Assembly: GCA_023400235.1 (NCBI GenBank)
Contig: JAEXFI010000029.1
Coordinates: 62,001-126,000 of the forward strand
DNA from: Bacillota bacterium
GTDB taxonomy: Bacteria; Bacillota; Clostridia; Acetivibrionales; DSM-1351
Direction: 5' to 3'
DNA: 64,000 nt
Under the pieces are notes generated by a model. That model was not told the origin of the DNA. It saw only the letters and a program-made list of their open reading frames with translations, and did no database searches. Positions 41,949-50,304 of the stretch are shown one piece after another. Each line of letters starts with the position of its first letter. Positions within the stretch are counted from its first letter, which is position 1. Position numbers and translations under genes: made by a program.

Positions 41949-43241
41949 CTATTCAAGAAAGCCCTTGTAGTGTCTCATAAGCATCTGTGACTCAATCTGC
42001 CTTACGGTATCAAGAGCAACACCTACGAGAATCAGTACGCTTGTTCCTGCAAACCATACACCCTGTACTTTGGTAATCCAAACAATAACATATGGAAATA
42101 TGGATATGAGCGCAAGGAATAGTGCACCAAACCAGGTAATTCTGTTTAAAACCTTTTGAATATAGTCTGATGTGGGCTTTCCTGGTCTGATACCTGGTAT
42201 AAAGCCGCCGTTCTTCTTCATATTGTTTGCAAGTTCAATAGGATTGAACTGAACATAGGTGTAGAAGAAGGTAAAACCAATTATCAGAATCGCATAAAGC
42301 AATGCATAAGACCAGTGTGACTGCCAGTTTTTCATAAATCCGATAAAACCGGTAGTAGTGTTAGGCCTTGCAAAAGCAAATATGGTTGAAGGAAGCGCCA
42401 TGATTGACATAGCAAAGATTATGGGAATAACGCCTGCCCAGTTTACCTTGATAGGCAAATGAGTGCTCTGTCCTCCATAAACCTTTCTTCCAACTACTCT
42501 CTTGGCATACTGTACTGGAATTCTGCGCTCTGCCTGGTTAACAAAAACAACGCAGGCTACGATTGCAACAAATACAGCAAGTATACCGATTATGCTTAAT
42601 ACTCCAACAACATCATTACCAAGCTTTCCAGCCTGATAGTTCCTGATAAGGTAGTTCAGCCCGTTAGGAGCTGCTGATACGATACCCGCAAAGATAAGCA
42701 TTGAAATACCGTTGCCAATACCATACTCGGTGATTTGCTCACCCAACCACATCAGAAATGCAGTTCCGGCAGTAAGTGTGAATGTTACTGTAATGAAGGT
42801 CATAACGTTAAGTCCTGAAATAATTGCGCCTCTTAAACTAACAGTGATAGCTATCGCCTGAACAAACGCAAGAATAACCGTTGCATATCTTATCCATTGG
42901 CCTATTTTCTTTCTGCCTTCCTCGCCCTCTTTTGAGAGCTGTTCCAGCTTTGGAATGGCAATGGTTAAAAGCTGCATAATAATTGATGCATTAATGTATG
43001 GAGTAATGCTCATTGCAAATATTGTTGCATTTTTAAAGGAGCCTCCACCCACTACATCAAGAAAATTAAACAACTGTCCGCCTTTATCGATAAGGCTTGC
43101 AAAAAATGCAGGGTCAAGTCCGGGAACCGGAATTCTTGAGCCTAATCTGAAGATCAGAAGCAGACCAATTGTTATCAAGAGTTTTCTTTTTAAATCAGGA
43201 ATCTTCCAGGAATTCTTAAGTGTATCCAACATACCACTCAC
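41949..43241 (-). CDS. secY: Protein translocase subunit SecY
   Basis: 430 residues with 10 membrane helices. It begins MSGMLDTLKNSWKIPDLKRK, plug and helix-2 region LDVVGGGSFKNATIFAMSIT, and C-terminal RQIESQMLMRHYKGFLE. It forms the channel of the Sec translocon with SecE and SecG. Lies 1 bp after rplO, the conserved end of the spc operon. Confidence 0.98.
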   Translation of the reverse strand: MSGMLDTLKNSWKIPDLKRKLLITIGLLLIFRLGSRIPVPGLDPAFFASLIDKGGQLFNFLDVVGGGSFKNATIFAMSITPYINASIIMQLLTIAIPKLEQLSKEGEEGRKKIGQWIRYATVILAFVQAIAITVSLRGAIISGLNVMTFITVTFTLTAGTAFLMWLGEQITEYGIGNGISMLIFAGIVSAAPNGLNYLIRNYQAGKLGNDVVGVLSIIGILAVFVAIVACVVFVNQAERRIPVQYAKRVVGRKVYGGQSTHLPIKVNWAGVIPIIFAMSIMALPSTIFAFARPNTTTGFIGFMKNWQSHWSYALLYAILIIGFTFFYTYVQFNPIELANNMKKNGGFIPGIRPGKPTSDYIQKVLNRITWFGALFLALISIFPYVIVWITKVQGVWFAGTSVLILVGVALDTVRQIESQMLMRHYKGFLE

Positions 43242-43242
43242 G

Positions 43243-43686
43243 TTATACCACCTCGACCTTTCCTCCCGCAGCTTCTATCTTGCTAGTTGCTGTCTTCGTA
43301 AATTTAGTCGCCTGTACTGTTAACTTTTTAGTTAACTCACCGTTACCTAAAATAGCTACTCCATCAATAATCTTTTTGGCAAGGCCGGATGATTTAAGTA
43401 ATTCTTCATTTACAACAGTACCGTCTTCAAAAATGTTCAATTCTGATACATTAACTTCAGCGTACTTGTCAGCAAACTCATAGTTATTAAATCCTCTTTT
43501 AGGCAATCTCATGTATAATGGCATCTGACCACCTTCAAAACCAGGTCTTACACCACCACCTGCACGTGCATTTTGTCCTTTGTGACCTTTGCCGGCAGTT
43601 TTTCCGTTACCAGTACCTATACCTCTACCTTTTCTGTTAGGTAGTTTTTTTGATCCAGGAGCAGGCTGTAATTCAAATAATTTCAT
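43243..43686 (-). CDS. rplO: 50S ribosomal protein L15
   Basis: 147 residues. It starts MKLFELQPAPGSKKLPNRKG with the glycine-rich basic N-terminus (GTGNGKTAGKGHKGQNARAG) that threads into 23S rRNA, then the conserved fold (MRLPKRGFNNYEFADKYAEV). Lies 14 bp after rpmD and is nearly fused to secY (1-bp gap). Confidence 0.98.
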   Translation of the reverse strand: MKLFELQPAPGSKKLPNRKGRGIGTGNGKTAGKGHKGQNARAGGGVRPGFEGGQMPLYMRLPKRGFNNYEFADKYAEVNVSELNIFEDGTVVNEELLKSSGLAKKIIDGVAILGNGELTKKLTVQATKFTKTATSKIEAAGGKVEVV

Positions 43687-43700
43687 TGACTACACCTCCC

Positions 43701-43880
43701 TTATATTTCTTCTACACAAACAAGATGTGATACTTTTCTGATCATACCTCTGATTTGCGGGTTATCATTGTGCTCAACTGAAGTACCGATCTTGCCCAGG
43801 CCAAGAGCCTTTACTGTAGCAGTCTGACTCTCCACAGCCTTATTTATGCTTCTCTTCAGAGTTATTTTTAACTTAGCCAT
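43701..43880 (-). CDS. rpmD: 50S ribosomal protein L30
   Basis: 59 residues starting MAKLKITLKRSINKAVESQT, normal length, ending RKVSHLVCVEEI. ATG 43880 is chosen; an in-frame upstream extension would be read from the tail of rpsE. It lies 10 bp after rpsE and 14 bp before rplO. Confidence 0.97.
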   Translation of the reverse strand: MAKLKITLKRSINKAVESQTATVKALGLGKIGTSVEHNDNPQIRGMIRKVSHLVCVEEI

Positions 43881-43890
43881 AATGTCCCCC

Positions 43891-44394
43891 CTATCCCAGA
43901 ATCTCTTCTGGAGTTTTTCCGCGAAGTCTTGCAACATCTTCAGCGGTCTTTAACTGTGAAAGACCCTTGATTGTTGCATTTACCATGTTGATAGGGTTGT
44001 TTGAACCCAATGACTTCGTTCTTATGTCACGTATTCCTGCAAGCTCAAGCACGGCTCTGACAGGACCACCAGCGATAACACCAGTACCTTGTCCTGCTGG
44101 TTTGAGCAATACTTTACCTGCTCCGAATACTCCTGTTGCCTCATGTGGTATTGTAGTTTCCACCAATGGAACCTTTATGAGATTTTTCTTGGCATCTTCT
44201 ATACCTTTGCGGATAGCTTCAGGTATTTCAGCAGCCTTACCCATACCGCTTCCAACGTAGCCGTTTTCGTCTCCTACAACTACTAAAGCGCTGAAACGGA
44301 AGTTTCTACCACCCTTAACAACCTTTGTTACACGACCTATATTAACAACTTTTTCTTTCAGTTCTCCTAAAGTGTTGGCATCAATTCGTTGCAA
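43891..44394 (-). CDS. rpsE: 30S ribosomal protein S5
   Basis: 167 residues with the double-stranded RNA-binding domain (GRVTKVVKGGRNFRFSALVV, GDENGYVGSGMGKA) and the conserved GTGVIAGGPVRAVLELAGI. S5 helps decoding fidelity and helicase activity at mRNA entry. Lies 18 bp after rplR. Confidence 0.98.
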   Translation of the reverse strand: MQRIDANTLGELKEKVVNIGRVTKVVKGGRNFRFSALVVVGDENGYVGSGMGKAAEIPEAIRKGIEDAKKNLIKVPLVETTIPHEATGVFGAGKVLLKPAGQGTGVIAGGPVRAVLELAGIRDIRTKSLGSNNPINMVNATIKGLSQLKTAEDVARLRGKTPEEILG

Positions 44395-44412
44395 TGTATT
44401 CCCCTCCTTCTC

Positions 44413-44781
44413 TTAGAAATCCAAGCCTGCTTCTCTTGCAGCGTCAGCGAGCTCTTTAACTCTTCCATGATAGATATATCCGCCTCTATCAAACACCACT
44501 TGCTTTATACCCTTTTCAACAGCCTTTACAGCTATTAATTTTCCAACTTCTTTAGCTGCTTCCTTGTTTCCGCCGTAAGCAACTTTTCCTTTCAGCGCAA
44601 CATCAAGGGTTGAAGCGGATACAAGAGTATTCCCTGTGGAATCATCAATAATCTGAACATAAATGTTTTTTAAACTTCTGAAAACATTCAGTCTAGGACG
44701 CTCTGTAGTTCCAGTAACTTTTTTACGTACTCTAACGTGCTTTCTGAGTCTTATTTCGTTCCTATTTTGTTTATTTATCAT
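44413..44781 (-). CDS. rplR: 50S ribosomal protein L18
   Basis: 122 residues. Basic N-terminus (RLRKHVRVRKKVTGTTERPR), 5S-rRNA-binding core (VFDRGGYIYHGRVKELADAA) and the ending AREAGLDF typical of the family. It binds 5S rRNA with L5. Lies 17 bp after rplF. Confidence 0.98.
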   Translation of the reverse strand: MINKQNRNEIRLRKHVRVRKKVTGTTERPRLNVFRSLKNIYVQIIDDSTGNTLVSASTLDVALKGKVAYGGNKEAAKEVGKLIAVKAVEKGIKQVVFDRGGYIYHGRVKELADAAREAGLDF

Positions 44782-44798
44782 TTACTCTCATCTCCTTT

Positions 44799-45350
44799 CT
44801 ACTTTTTACCCTTGCCGCCGGTCTTACCTTCTTTACGTCTGATTACTTCATTTTCGTATTTGATTCCCTTACCCTTATAAGGTTCAGGTGGTCTCTTTTC
44901 ACGAATCTTTGCAGCAATCTCACCTACTACCTGCTTGTCTATACCCTTGACAATTATCTTGTTAGGTGCAGGTACTTCTGTAGTAATTCCATCAGGATCA
45001 TCCATTTCAACAGGATGTGAGTATCCCAATGTCAGTACCAGCTTCTTGCCCTGCTTCTGTGCTCTGTAACCAACACCGTTGATATCGAGAGCTTTCTGGA
45101 ATCCGTTTGTTACACCTTCAACCATATTGTTTACAAGTGTTCTGGTCAAACCATGAAGTGACTTGTGCATTTTCAAATCAGAAGGCCTTTCAACAAGTAT
45201 TTGTTCGCCTTCCATTTTGATGATCATATCCTTGTGGAACTGTTTTGTTAAAGTTCCCTTTGATCCTTTTACTGTCAACACATTGTCGCCGCTAAGCTTT
45301 ATATCTACTCCCTTGGGAACAGCTATGGGCAACTTACCTATTCTTGACAT
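44799..45350 (-). CDS. rplF: 50S ribosomal protein L6
   Basis: 183 residues; two similar RNA-binding domains. It starts MSRIGKLPIAVPKGVDIKLS and ends with the conserved RPPEPYKGKGIKYENEVIRR. Follows rpsH after an unusually long 176-bp gap that holds a hairpin and repeated motif. Confidence 0.98.
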   Translation of the reverse strand: MSRIGKLPIAVPKGVDIKLSGDNVLTVKGSKGTLTKQFHKDMIIKMEGEQILVERPSDLKMHKSLHGLTRTLVNNMVEGVTNGFQKALDINGVGYRAQKQGKKLVLTLGYSHPVEMDDPDGITTEVPAPNKIIVKGIDKQVVGEIAAKIREKRPPEPYKGKGIKYENEVIRRKEGKTGGKGKK

Positions 45351-45485
45351 GTCGTAACCTCCAGTTCTTAAAATTATGAGCGATTATCCGCCCTTTTCAG
45401 ACCTTTTATCGCCACCAGCCGGATATAAATCAGACTGGCAGCAAGTCAGGAAAAGTATAAAATACTTTTCCATTGTTTTTGTGGT

Positions 45486-45504
45486 GTGATTACGAAGTAA
45501 TCAC
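45486..45504. repeat. Hairpin and dispersed motif in the rpsH-rplF spacer
   Basis: Perfect stem GTGATTAC / GTAATCAC with GAA loop, inside GGTGTGATTAC...TGCGAACTA. The same flanking words occur as GGTGTGATTACAATGCGAACTA near 47840 in the rpsQ-rpmC spacer, where the hairpin arm is missing. Confidence 0.65.
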
Positions 45505-45526
45505 CGTGCGAACTATGTTCACACTT

Positions 45527-45925
45527 TTACCATACGAATGCCAGTACTTCTCCGCCTACGCCTTCAGTTCTGGCTTTCTTGTCGGTCATTATTCCCTTTG
45601 ATGTTGAGATGATTGCTACTCCGAGACCGCCCAATACCTTAGGGAGCTCTTCTTTACCAGCATATACTCTCAAACCGGGCTTGCTTATTCTCTTTATACC
45701 AGTTATAACATTCTGCTTGTTTCCAGTGTACTTCAAGCTAACTCTTATAACACCCTGCTTACCATCGTTTACTTCTTCAAAATTCCTAATATAACCTTCT
45801 TCCAGCAATATAGTTGCTATGGACCTCTTAAGGTTGGAAGCGGGTATATCAACTGATTCATGTTTTGCAGAACCTGCATTTCTAATTCTGGTTAACATAT
45901 CAGCGATTGCATCAGTGATTTGCAT
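45527..45925 (-). CDS. rpsH: 30S ribosomal protein S8
   Basis: 132 residues, standard length. It starts MQITDAIADMLTRIRNAGSA and ends with STSKGIMTDKKARTEGVGGE plus VLAFVW, the RNA-binding C-terminal domain. S8 binds helix 21 of 16S rRNA and represses the spc operon in E. coli. Lies 25 bp after rpsZ. Confidence 0.98.
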   Translation of the reverse strand: MQITDAIADMLTRIRNAGSAKHESVDIPASNLKRSIATILLEEGYIRNFEEVNDGKQGVIRVSLKYTGNKQNVITGIKRISKPGLRVYAGKEELPKVLGGLGVAIISTSKGIMTDKKARTEGVGGEVLAFVW

Positions 45926-45950
45926 ATGTTTAACCTCCTTCCAAAGTCTA

Positions 45951-46136
45951 TTACCAGCTTGCCTTCTTAACGCCGGGTATTTGGCCCTTGTACGCTAACT
46001 GTCTAAAGCACAAACGGCAAATTCCAAATTTTCTAATGTATGCATGTGGTCTTCCACATATCTTACATCTATTGTATGCCCGGCTGCTAAACTTGGGCGT
46101 ACGCTGTTGTTTAATAATCATAGATTTCTTTGCCAT
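45951..46136 (-). CDS. rpsZ: 30S ribosomal protein S14, zinc-type
   Basis: 61 residues, the short zinc-binding S14 form (also called rpsN type Z). The knuckle CKICGRPHAYIRKFGICRLC carries the four cysteines. It ends GVKKASW. Lies 15 bp after rplE. Confidence 0.97.
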   Translation of the reverse strand: MAKKSMIIKQQRTPKFSSRAYNRCKICGRPHAYIRKFGICRLCFRQLAYKGQIPGVKKASW

Positions 46137-46151
46137 GCCCTCAATACCTCC

Positions 46152-46694
46152 TTAGTTCTGGCTGAATGGCATACCAAGCAACTTCAAAAGCTCTTTAGCC
46201 TCTTCATCACTTTTAGCCGTAGTTACAAAAACTATATCCATACCTCTTATCTTGTCTATCTTGTCGTATTCGATTTCAGGGAATATCAACTGATCCTTTA
46301 TACCCATTGAGTAATTGCCTCTGCCATCAAAGGAGTTGCTGTTTAAGCCTCTGAAGTCTCTTACTCTTGGAAGGGCCACATTGAAGAGTTTGTCAACGAA
46401 TTCATACATTCTTTCCCCTCTCAATGTTACCTTGCAACCTATGTTCATTCCCTCTCTCAACTTAAATGCCGCAACTGATTTCTTAGCTTTTGTAACTATT
46501 GGCTTCTGACCAGTAATCAGCGTCATATCACTAACTGCAGCATCCATAGCCTTGGGATTGTCCTTAACTTCTCCAACGCCCATGTTAAGAACAACTTTCT
46601 CAATCTTAGGAATCTGCATGTTGCTGCTATATTTAAACTTTGTTTGCAAAGCAGGAACTGCTTCTTTTACATACTTGTCTTTTAACCTTGCCAT
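46152..46694 (-). CDS. rplE: 50S ribosomal protein L5
   Basis: 180 residues starting MARLKDKYVKEAVPALQTKF, with the signature VLNMGVGEVKDNPKAMDAAV and P-site contact region. ATG 46694 has GGAGG eight bases upstream; a TTG two codons earlier is less likely. L5 binds 5S rRNA. Lies 27 bp after rplX. Confidence 0.98.
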   Translation of the reverse strand: MARLKDKYVKEAVPALQTKFKYSSNMQIPKIEKVVLNMGVGEVKDNPKAMDAAVSDMTLITGQKPIVTKAKKSVAAFKLREGMNIGCKVTLRGERMYEFVDKLFNVALPRVRDFRGLNSNSFDGRGNYSMGIKDQLIFPEIEYDKIDKIRGMDIVFVTTAKSDEEAKELLKLLGMPFSQN

Positions 46695-46721
46695 CCACAA
46701 TACCTCCTTTCTTGTCGCACT

Positions 46722-47063
46722 TTATTTCTTTTCGAGAATAACATCAATTATTTCGTCGCACTTTTTGCAAGATCTAACCTTCTGGCCATTATCAAGAAGC
46801 TTTTTAGCCACCTTTGTAGGCTTGCCACATTTGTCACAAACCAACATAACGTTTGAGCCGTCAACAGCTGACTCCTGATGGATTATACCACCCTGCTGAT
46901 ATCTGCCTCTTGGTTTTTTGTGCTTTGTTGACATATTTACGCCTTCAACAAGTACTTGATTAGTAGAAGGATTTACGCTTAATACCTTGCCCTTCTTGCC
47001 TCTATCTTTTCCTGAAAGCACAAGAACTGTATCTTCCTTTTTAACATGAACTTTGATTGCCAA
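46722..47063 (-). CDS. rplX: 50S ribosomal protein L24 with C-terminal zinc-knuckle motif
   Basis: 113 residues. KOW motif at the N-terminus (KEDTVLVLSGKDRGKKGKVL). The C-terminal part has two CxxC pairs (CDKCGKPTK then SCKKCDEI), which suggests a bound zinc. L24 is an early assembly factor. Lies 18 bp after rplN. Confidence 0.97.
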   Translation of the reverse strand: MAIKVHVKKEDTVLVLSGKDRGKKGKVLSVNPSTNQVLVEGVNMSTKHKKPRGRYQQGGIIHQESAVDGSNVMLVCDKCGKPTKVAKKLLDNGQKVRSCKKCDEIIDVILEKK

Positions 47064-47081
47064 ATTAAGCCGCCTCCTTCC

Positions 47082-47450
47082 TTACAATACTTCCGGTGCA
47101 AGAGAAAGAATCTTCATGAAATCCTTATCTCTCAATTCTCTTGCAACAGGTCCAAATATACGAGTACCTCTTGGGTTCTTATCTTCCTTTATAATTACTG
47201 CAGCGTTTTCATCAAACTTGATGTAAGAACCGTCTGGTCTTCTTACGCCTTTCCTGGAGCGTACGATAACGCACTTAACTACGTCACCTTTCTTTACAAC
47301 ACCGCCGGGTGTTGCATTTTTAACAGAAGCTACTATTATATCTCCAATATTAGCATACTTTCTCCAAGAACCGCCAAGAACCTTAATACACATAAGTTCC
47401 TTAGCTCCAGTGTTATCAGCTACTTTCATCCTAGACTGGACTTGAATCAT
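47082..47450 (-). CDS. rplN: 50S ribosomal protein L14
   Basis: 122 residues, exact family length when started at ATG 47450 (MIQVQSRMKVADNTGAKELM) with AAGGAGG upstream. Highly conserved core IVRSRKGVRRPDGSYIKFDE. It contacts bridge B8 and the stalling factor RsfS in other bacteria. Lies 79 bp after rpsQ. Confidence 0.98.
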   Translation of the reverse strand: MIQVQSRMKVADNTGAKELMCIKVLGGSWRKYANIGDIIVASVKNATPGGVVKKGDVVKCVIVRSRKGVRRPDGSYIKFDENAAVIIKEDKNPRGTRIFGPVARELRDKDFMKILSLAPEVL

Positions 47451-47529
47451 ACTGGTACCTCCTTCCAATAATTCTGTGCGGTGAATTGTAACCGCAGCGT
47501 AAATTTCTTTTGACTATGAGACACAGCAA

Positions 47530-47787
47530 TTATTGTGCCTTTTCAACAATTTCAACAAGTCTCCATCTCTTTTCCCTACTCAATGGCCTTGTCTCCATAA
47601 CTTTTACCTTATCGCCTATCTGACACACATTTTCCTCATCATGTGCCTTAAGCTTATAGGTTCTCTTTACTATTTTTCCGTATAACGGATGCTTTACGCT
47701 GGTTTCTATAGCAACAACAATAGTCTTATCCATTTTATTGCTGACAACCTTGCCAACCCTTGTCTTTCTTAATGCTCTTTCAACCAA
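47530..47787 (-). CDS. rpsQ: 30S ribosomal protein S17
   Basis: 85 residues, OB-fold. It starts MVERALRKTRVGKVVSNKMD and contains KHPLYGKIVKRTYKLKAHDE and KVMETRPLSREKRW. Primary 16S rRNA binder. Follows rpmC after a long 214-bp gap with duplicated sequence. Confidence 0.98.
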   Translation of the reverse strand: MVERALRKTRVGKVVSNKMDKTIVVAIETSVKHPLYGKIVKRTYKLKAHDEENVCQIGDKVKVMETRPLSREKRWRLVEIVEKAQ

Positions 47788-47888
47788 GTGGAATTACCTC
47801 CTTTTCGAATACTCTACACAACCTTCATCACATGTTTGACGGTGTGATTACAATGCGAACTAAGGACGTTTATAATGTCTCATTCACA

Positions 47889-47953
47889 TTGCGAAGTCCA
47901 CAATGTTTGCACTTGTGATTCCCTTTTGCGAAGTTCAACAATGTTTGCACTTG
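47889..47953. repeat. 27-bp direct duplication in the rpmC-rpsQ spacer
   Basis: TTGCGAAGTCCACAATGTTT and following GCACTTG (47889-47915) recur as TTGCGAAGTTCAACAATGTT and following TGCACTTG at 47926-47953, with one substitution and one inserted base. The spacer also holds GGTGTGATTACAATGCGAAC, which is shared with the rpsH-rplF spacer. Confidence 0.8.
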
Positions 47954-48001
47954 CATTTGCTTCGCATCTTTATGGTTAAGGTCCTTCATAGCTGAGCAAT
48001 A

Positions 48002-48205
48002 TTACTTTTCAGCTCCGCTAAGCTCTTTTTCCCTTATTATTGTCTTAACCTTGGCTATGGACTTTTTAACATCCTTTAGCTTCATTGGGTTCTCAAGCTG
48101 ATTTGTAGCAAGCTGAAATCTAAGCTTAAAGAGTTCAGACTTTAAATCGCCCAATTCCTTATTCAACTCAACCATATTCTTTTCTCTGATTTCACTAGCT
48201 TTCAT
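48002..48205 (-). CDS. rpmC: 50S ribosomal protein L29
   Basis: 67 residues from ATG 48205 (MKASEIREKNMVELNKELGD), helical hairpin at the tunnel exit. The start overlaps the last 11 bases of rplP. GTG 48217 is a possible longer start without a better signal. Confidence 0.96.
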   Translation of the reverse strand: MKASEIREKNMVELNKELGDLKSELFKLRFQLATNQLENPMKLKDVKKSIAKVKTIIREKELSGAEK

Positions 48206-48632
48206 TTGCTTCACCACCCATTTCTGTCTCGCGGGTCACAAATTTACATTTTACAGGAAGCTTGTGCATAGCGAGCCTTAATGCCTCTCTAGCTGTTTCC
48301 TCCGGTACTCCCGCAATTTCAAATAATACTCTTCCTGGCTTAACTACCGCTACCCAGTACTCAGGTGAACCTTTACCGCTACCCATACGAGTTTCGGCAG
48401 GTTTCTTTGTAACCGGCTTATCTGGGAATATCTTTATCCAAACTTTACCGCCACGCTTTATAAAACGAGTCATCGCTATTCTGGCAGCTTCGATCTGGTT
48501 GCTTGTAATCCAAGCGGGTTCGAGAGCCTGTATACCGAATTCGCCGTAAGATATTACATTACCTCTTGTAGCCTTACCGGTCATTCTGCCTCTGTGAACC
48601 CTTCTACGTTTTACTCTTTTGGGCATTAACAT
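48195..48632 (-). CDS. rplP: 50S ribosomal protein L16
   Basis: 145 residues with the signature PKRVKRRRVHRGRMTGKATR, then PDKPVTKKPAETRMGSGKG. The ATG shares bases with the rpsC stop (TAATG). A second start two codons in (48626) would give the common MPKRVKRR beginning. L16 organises the A-site tRNA region. Confidence 0.97.
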   Translation of the reverse strand: MLMPKRVKRRRVHRGRMTGKATRGNVISYGEFGIQALEPAWITSNQIEAARIAMTRFIKRGGKVWIKIFPDKPVTKKPAETRMGSGKGSPEYWVAVVKPGRVLFEIAGVPEETAREALRLAMHKLPVKCKFVTRETEMGGEANES

Positions 48633-49300
48633 TACTTAACTCCTCCTTCCGCTTTTTTTTCTCTCTTAACAGCTGGAAGAACTTCTCCTTTATATATCCA
48701 TACCTTGACACCAATCTTACCATAGGTTGTGTCTGCTTCAGCAAAACCATAATCTATGTCAGCACGAAGTGTTTGAAGAGGAATAGTTCCTTCATGGTAG
48801 TGCTCAGTTCTTGCGATTTCAGCACCGCCCAGTCTGCCTGCACAGGCAGTCTTTATACCCTTGGCTCCAAGCTTCATAGTTCTTGACATAGCCTGTTTCA
48901 TAGCTCTTCTGAAAGATATACGCTTTTCAAGCTGTGATGCAATATTTTCTGCAACAAGCTGAGCATCCATTTCAGGACTTTTGATCTCAGTGATGTTGAT
49001 GAGAACACTTTTACCTGTCATCTTTTCAACTTCTTTTCTGAGCTCTTCAATACCCTGGCCACCCTTACCGATAACAAGACCTGGCTTGGCAGTATTTACG
49101 TTGATTTTAACCTTGTTTGCCGCACGGTCTATTTCAATTCTTGATATGCCGGAGATATAAAGCTTCTTCTTGATAAACTTTCTTATCTGAACGTCTTCAA
49201 CAAGATAACTGCTGAAAGTTTTGTCATTAGCATACCATTTTGTATCCCAATCTTTTATTATTCCGATTCTCAATCCATGTGGATTAACTTTCTGGCCCAT
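48632..49300 (-). CDS. rpsC: 30S ribosomal protein S3
   Basis: 222 residues starting MGQKVNPHGLRIGIIKDWDT, N-terminal KH domain with GKGGQGIEELRKEVEKMTGK, and C-terminal domain ending GEVLPAVKREKKAEGG. ATG 49300 is preferred; an adjacent ATG (49303) and a longer frame exist. It lies 19 bp after rplV. Confidence 0.98.
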   Translation of the reverse strand: MGQKVNPHGLRIGIIKDWDTKWYANDKTFSSYLVEDVQIRKFIKKKLYISGISRIEIDRAANKVKINVNTAKPGLVIGKGGQGIEELRKEVEKMTGKSVLINITEIKSPEMDAQLVAENIASQLEKRISFRRAMKQAMSRTMKLGAKGIKTACAGRLGGAEIARTEHYHEGTIPLQTLRADIDYGFAEADTTYGKIGVKVWIYKGEVLPAVKREKKAEGGVK

Positions 49301-49319
49301 CATCCAACCTCCTTCTCGC

Positions 49320-49796
49320 TTATTGTCTTTCCTTAACAACCAATGTTATATGACTGGTTCTTTTTTGAATTTTGAATGCTCTACCCTGTGCACGCGGCAT
49401 GATTCTCTTCAATGTAGGTCCCTGAGTTGCAAAAGCTTCTGCAATGAAAAGTTCATCATGGTTCAAGCCGTTGTTGTTTACAGCATTTGCTTCCGCTGAC
49501 TTAAGAAGCTTGTACAAAACTTCTGATGCAGCCTTGGGAGTAAACTTAAGAACACCATATGCTTCATCAATACCTTTGTTCTTAATTAAATCAAGCACTA
49601 TTTTAACTTTTCTTGAGGAAATACGTGCATATTTTAATACCGCTCTTCCTTCGTCCTTACCCACTCCGAGAACTTTTCTTTCCTTCTTGGTAAGAAGTGC
49701 AGGCTTATTTGACTTTCTATGCTTTGCATTTTGCTCAGCTAAAATCTGATCTTTATTTTTTAATAGCTCCTCTTTGGATAATACCTTTTTCTCCAA
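49320..49796 (-). CDS. rplV: 50S ribosomal protein L22 with long N-terminal extension
   Basis: 158 residues against a usual 110-115. Residues from about 49 are a normal L22 (GRAVLKYARISSRKVKIVLD, ending GRAFKIQKRTSHITLVVKER). The extra N-terminal ~45 residues are Lys/Glu/Asn-rich (KEELLKNKDQILAEQNAKHR). TTG 49796 has GGAGG eight bases upstream, so the extension is probably translated. L22 lines the nascent-peptide tunnel; the extension would lie on the outside. Confidence 0.94.
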   Translation of the reverse strand: MEKKVLSKEELLKNKDQILAEQNAKHRKSNKPALLTKKERKVLGVGKDEGRAVLKYARISSRKVKIVLDLIKNKGIDEAYGVLKFTPKAASEVLYKLLKSAEANAVNNNGLNHDELFIAEAFATQGPTLKRIMPRAQGRAFKIQKRTSHITLVVKERQ

Positions 49797-49849
49797 CTGA
49801 ATAGCCTCCTTTCAGCTTTTAATTCTTAAACTTAACTTTCAGCGTGGAT

Positions 49850-49875
49850 AACGTAATTTGCCAGCAAATTACGTT
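49850..49875. other. Perfect 12-bp inverted repeat between rpsS and rplV
   Basis: AACGTAATTTGC / GCAAATTACGTT with a CA loop, in the 93-bp spacer. No T-run follows, so it is a strong RNA hairpin rather than an evident terminator. A smaller hairpin (GAGCGG / CCGCTC) lies at 50213-50229 in the rplB-rpsS spacer. Confidence 0.7.
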
Positions 49876-49889
49876 GTGAAGTCATATAC

Positions 49890-50171
49890 TTACCTGAGTG
49901 AAGATGACTTCTCGTTTCCAGCATGTCCCTTATATGTTCTTGTTGGTGCAAATTCACCAAGCTTGTGGCCAACCATTTCTTCAGTTATATAAACCGGTAC
50001 ATGCTTCTTTCCGTCATGAACAGCAATTGTGTGTCCAACCATCTGAGGGAATATTGTTGAAGCCCTTGACCAGGTCTTGATAACTTTCTTATCATTAACC
50101 TTGTTCATTTCCTCAATCTTCTTAAGTAATGAAGCTAATATATAAGGTCCCTTTTTAACTGATCTACTCAT
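49890..50171 (-). CDS. rpsS: 30S ribosomal protein S19
   Basis: 93 residues starting MSRSVKKGPYILASLLKKIE, with WSRASTIFPQMVGHTIAVHD and GEFAPTRTYKGHAGNEKSSS. Located at the head of the 30S. Lies 133 bp after rplB. Confidence 0.98.
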   Translation of the reverse strand: MSRSVKKGPYILASLLKKIEEMNKVNDKKVIKTWSRASTIFPQMVGHTIAVHDGKKHVPVYITEEMVGHKLGEFAPTRTYKGHAGNEKSSSLR

Positions 50172-50304
50172 AATTTAAATCCTCCCTTCGCCGCTATCTC
50201 AAAGGATTTGGCGGAGCGGTTAGCCCGCTCTCACTTCCAAGTCTCTAAAGATGAAGTTCTTTTTATGGAACAAAGCCCATTTCACGAACTCTATAATCCT
50301 TTTA

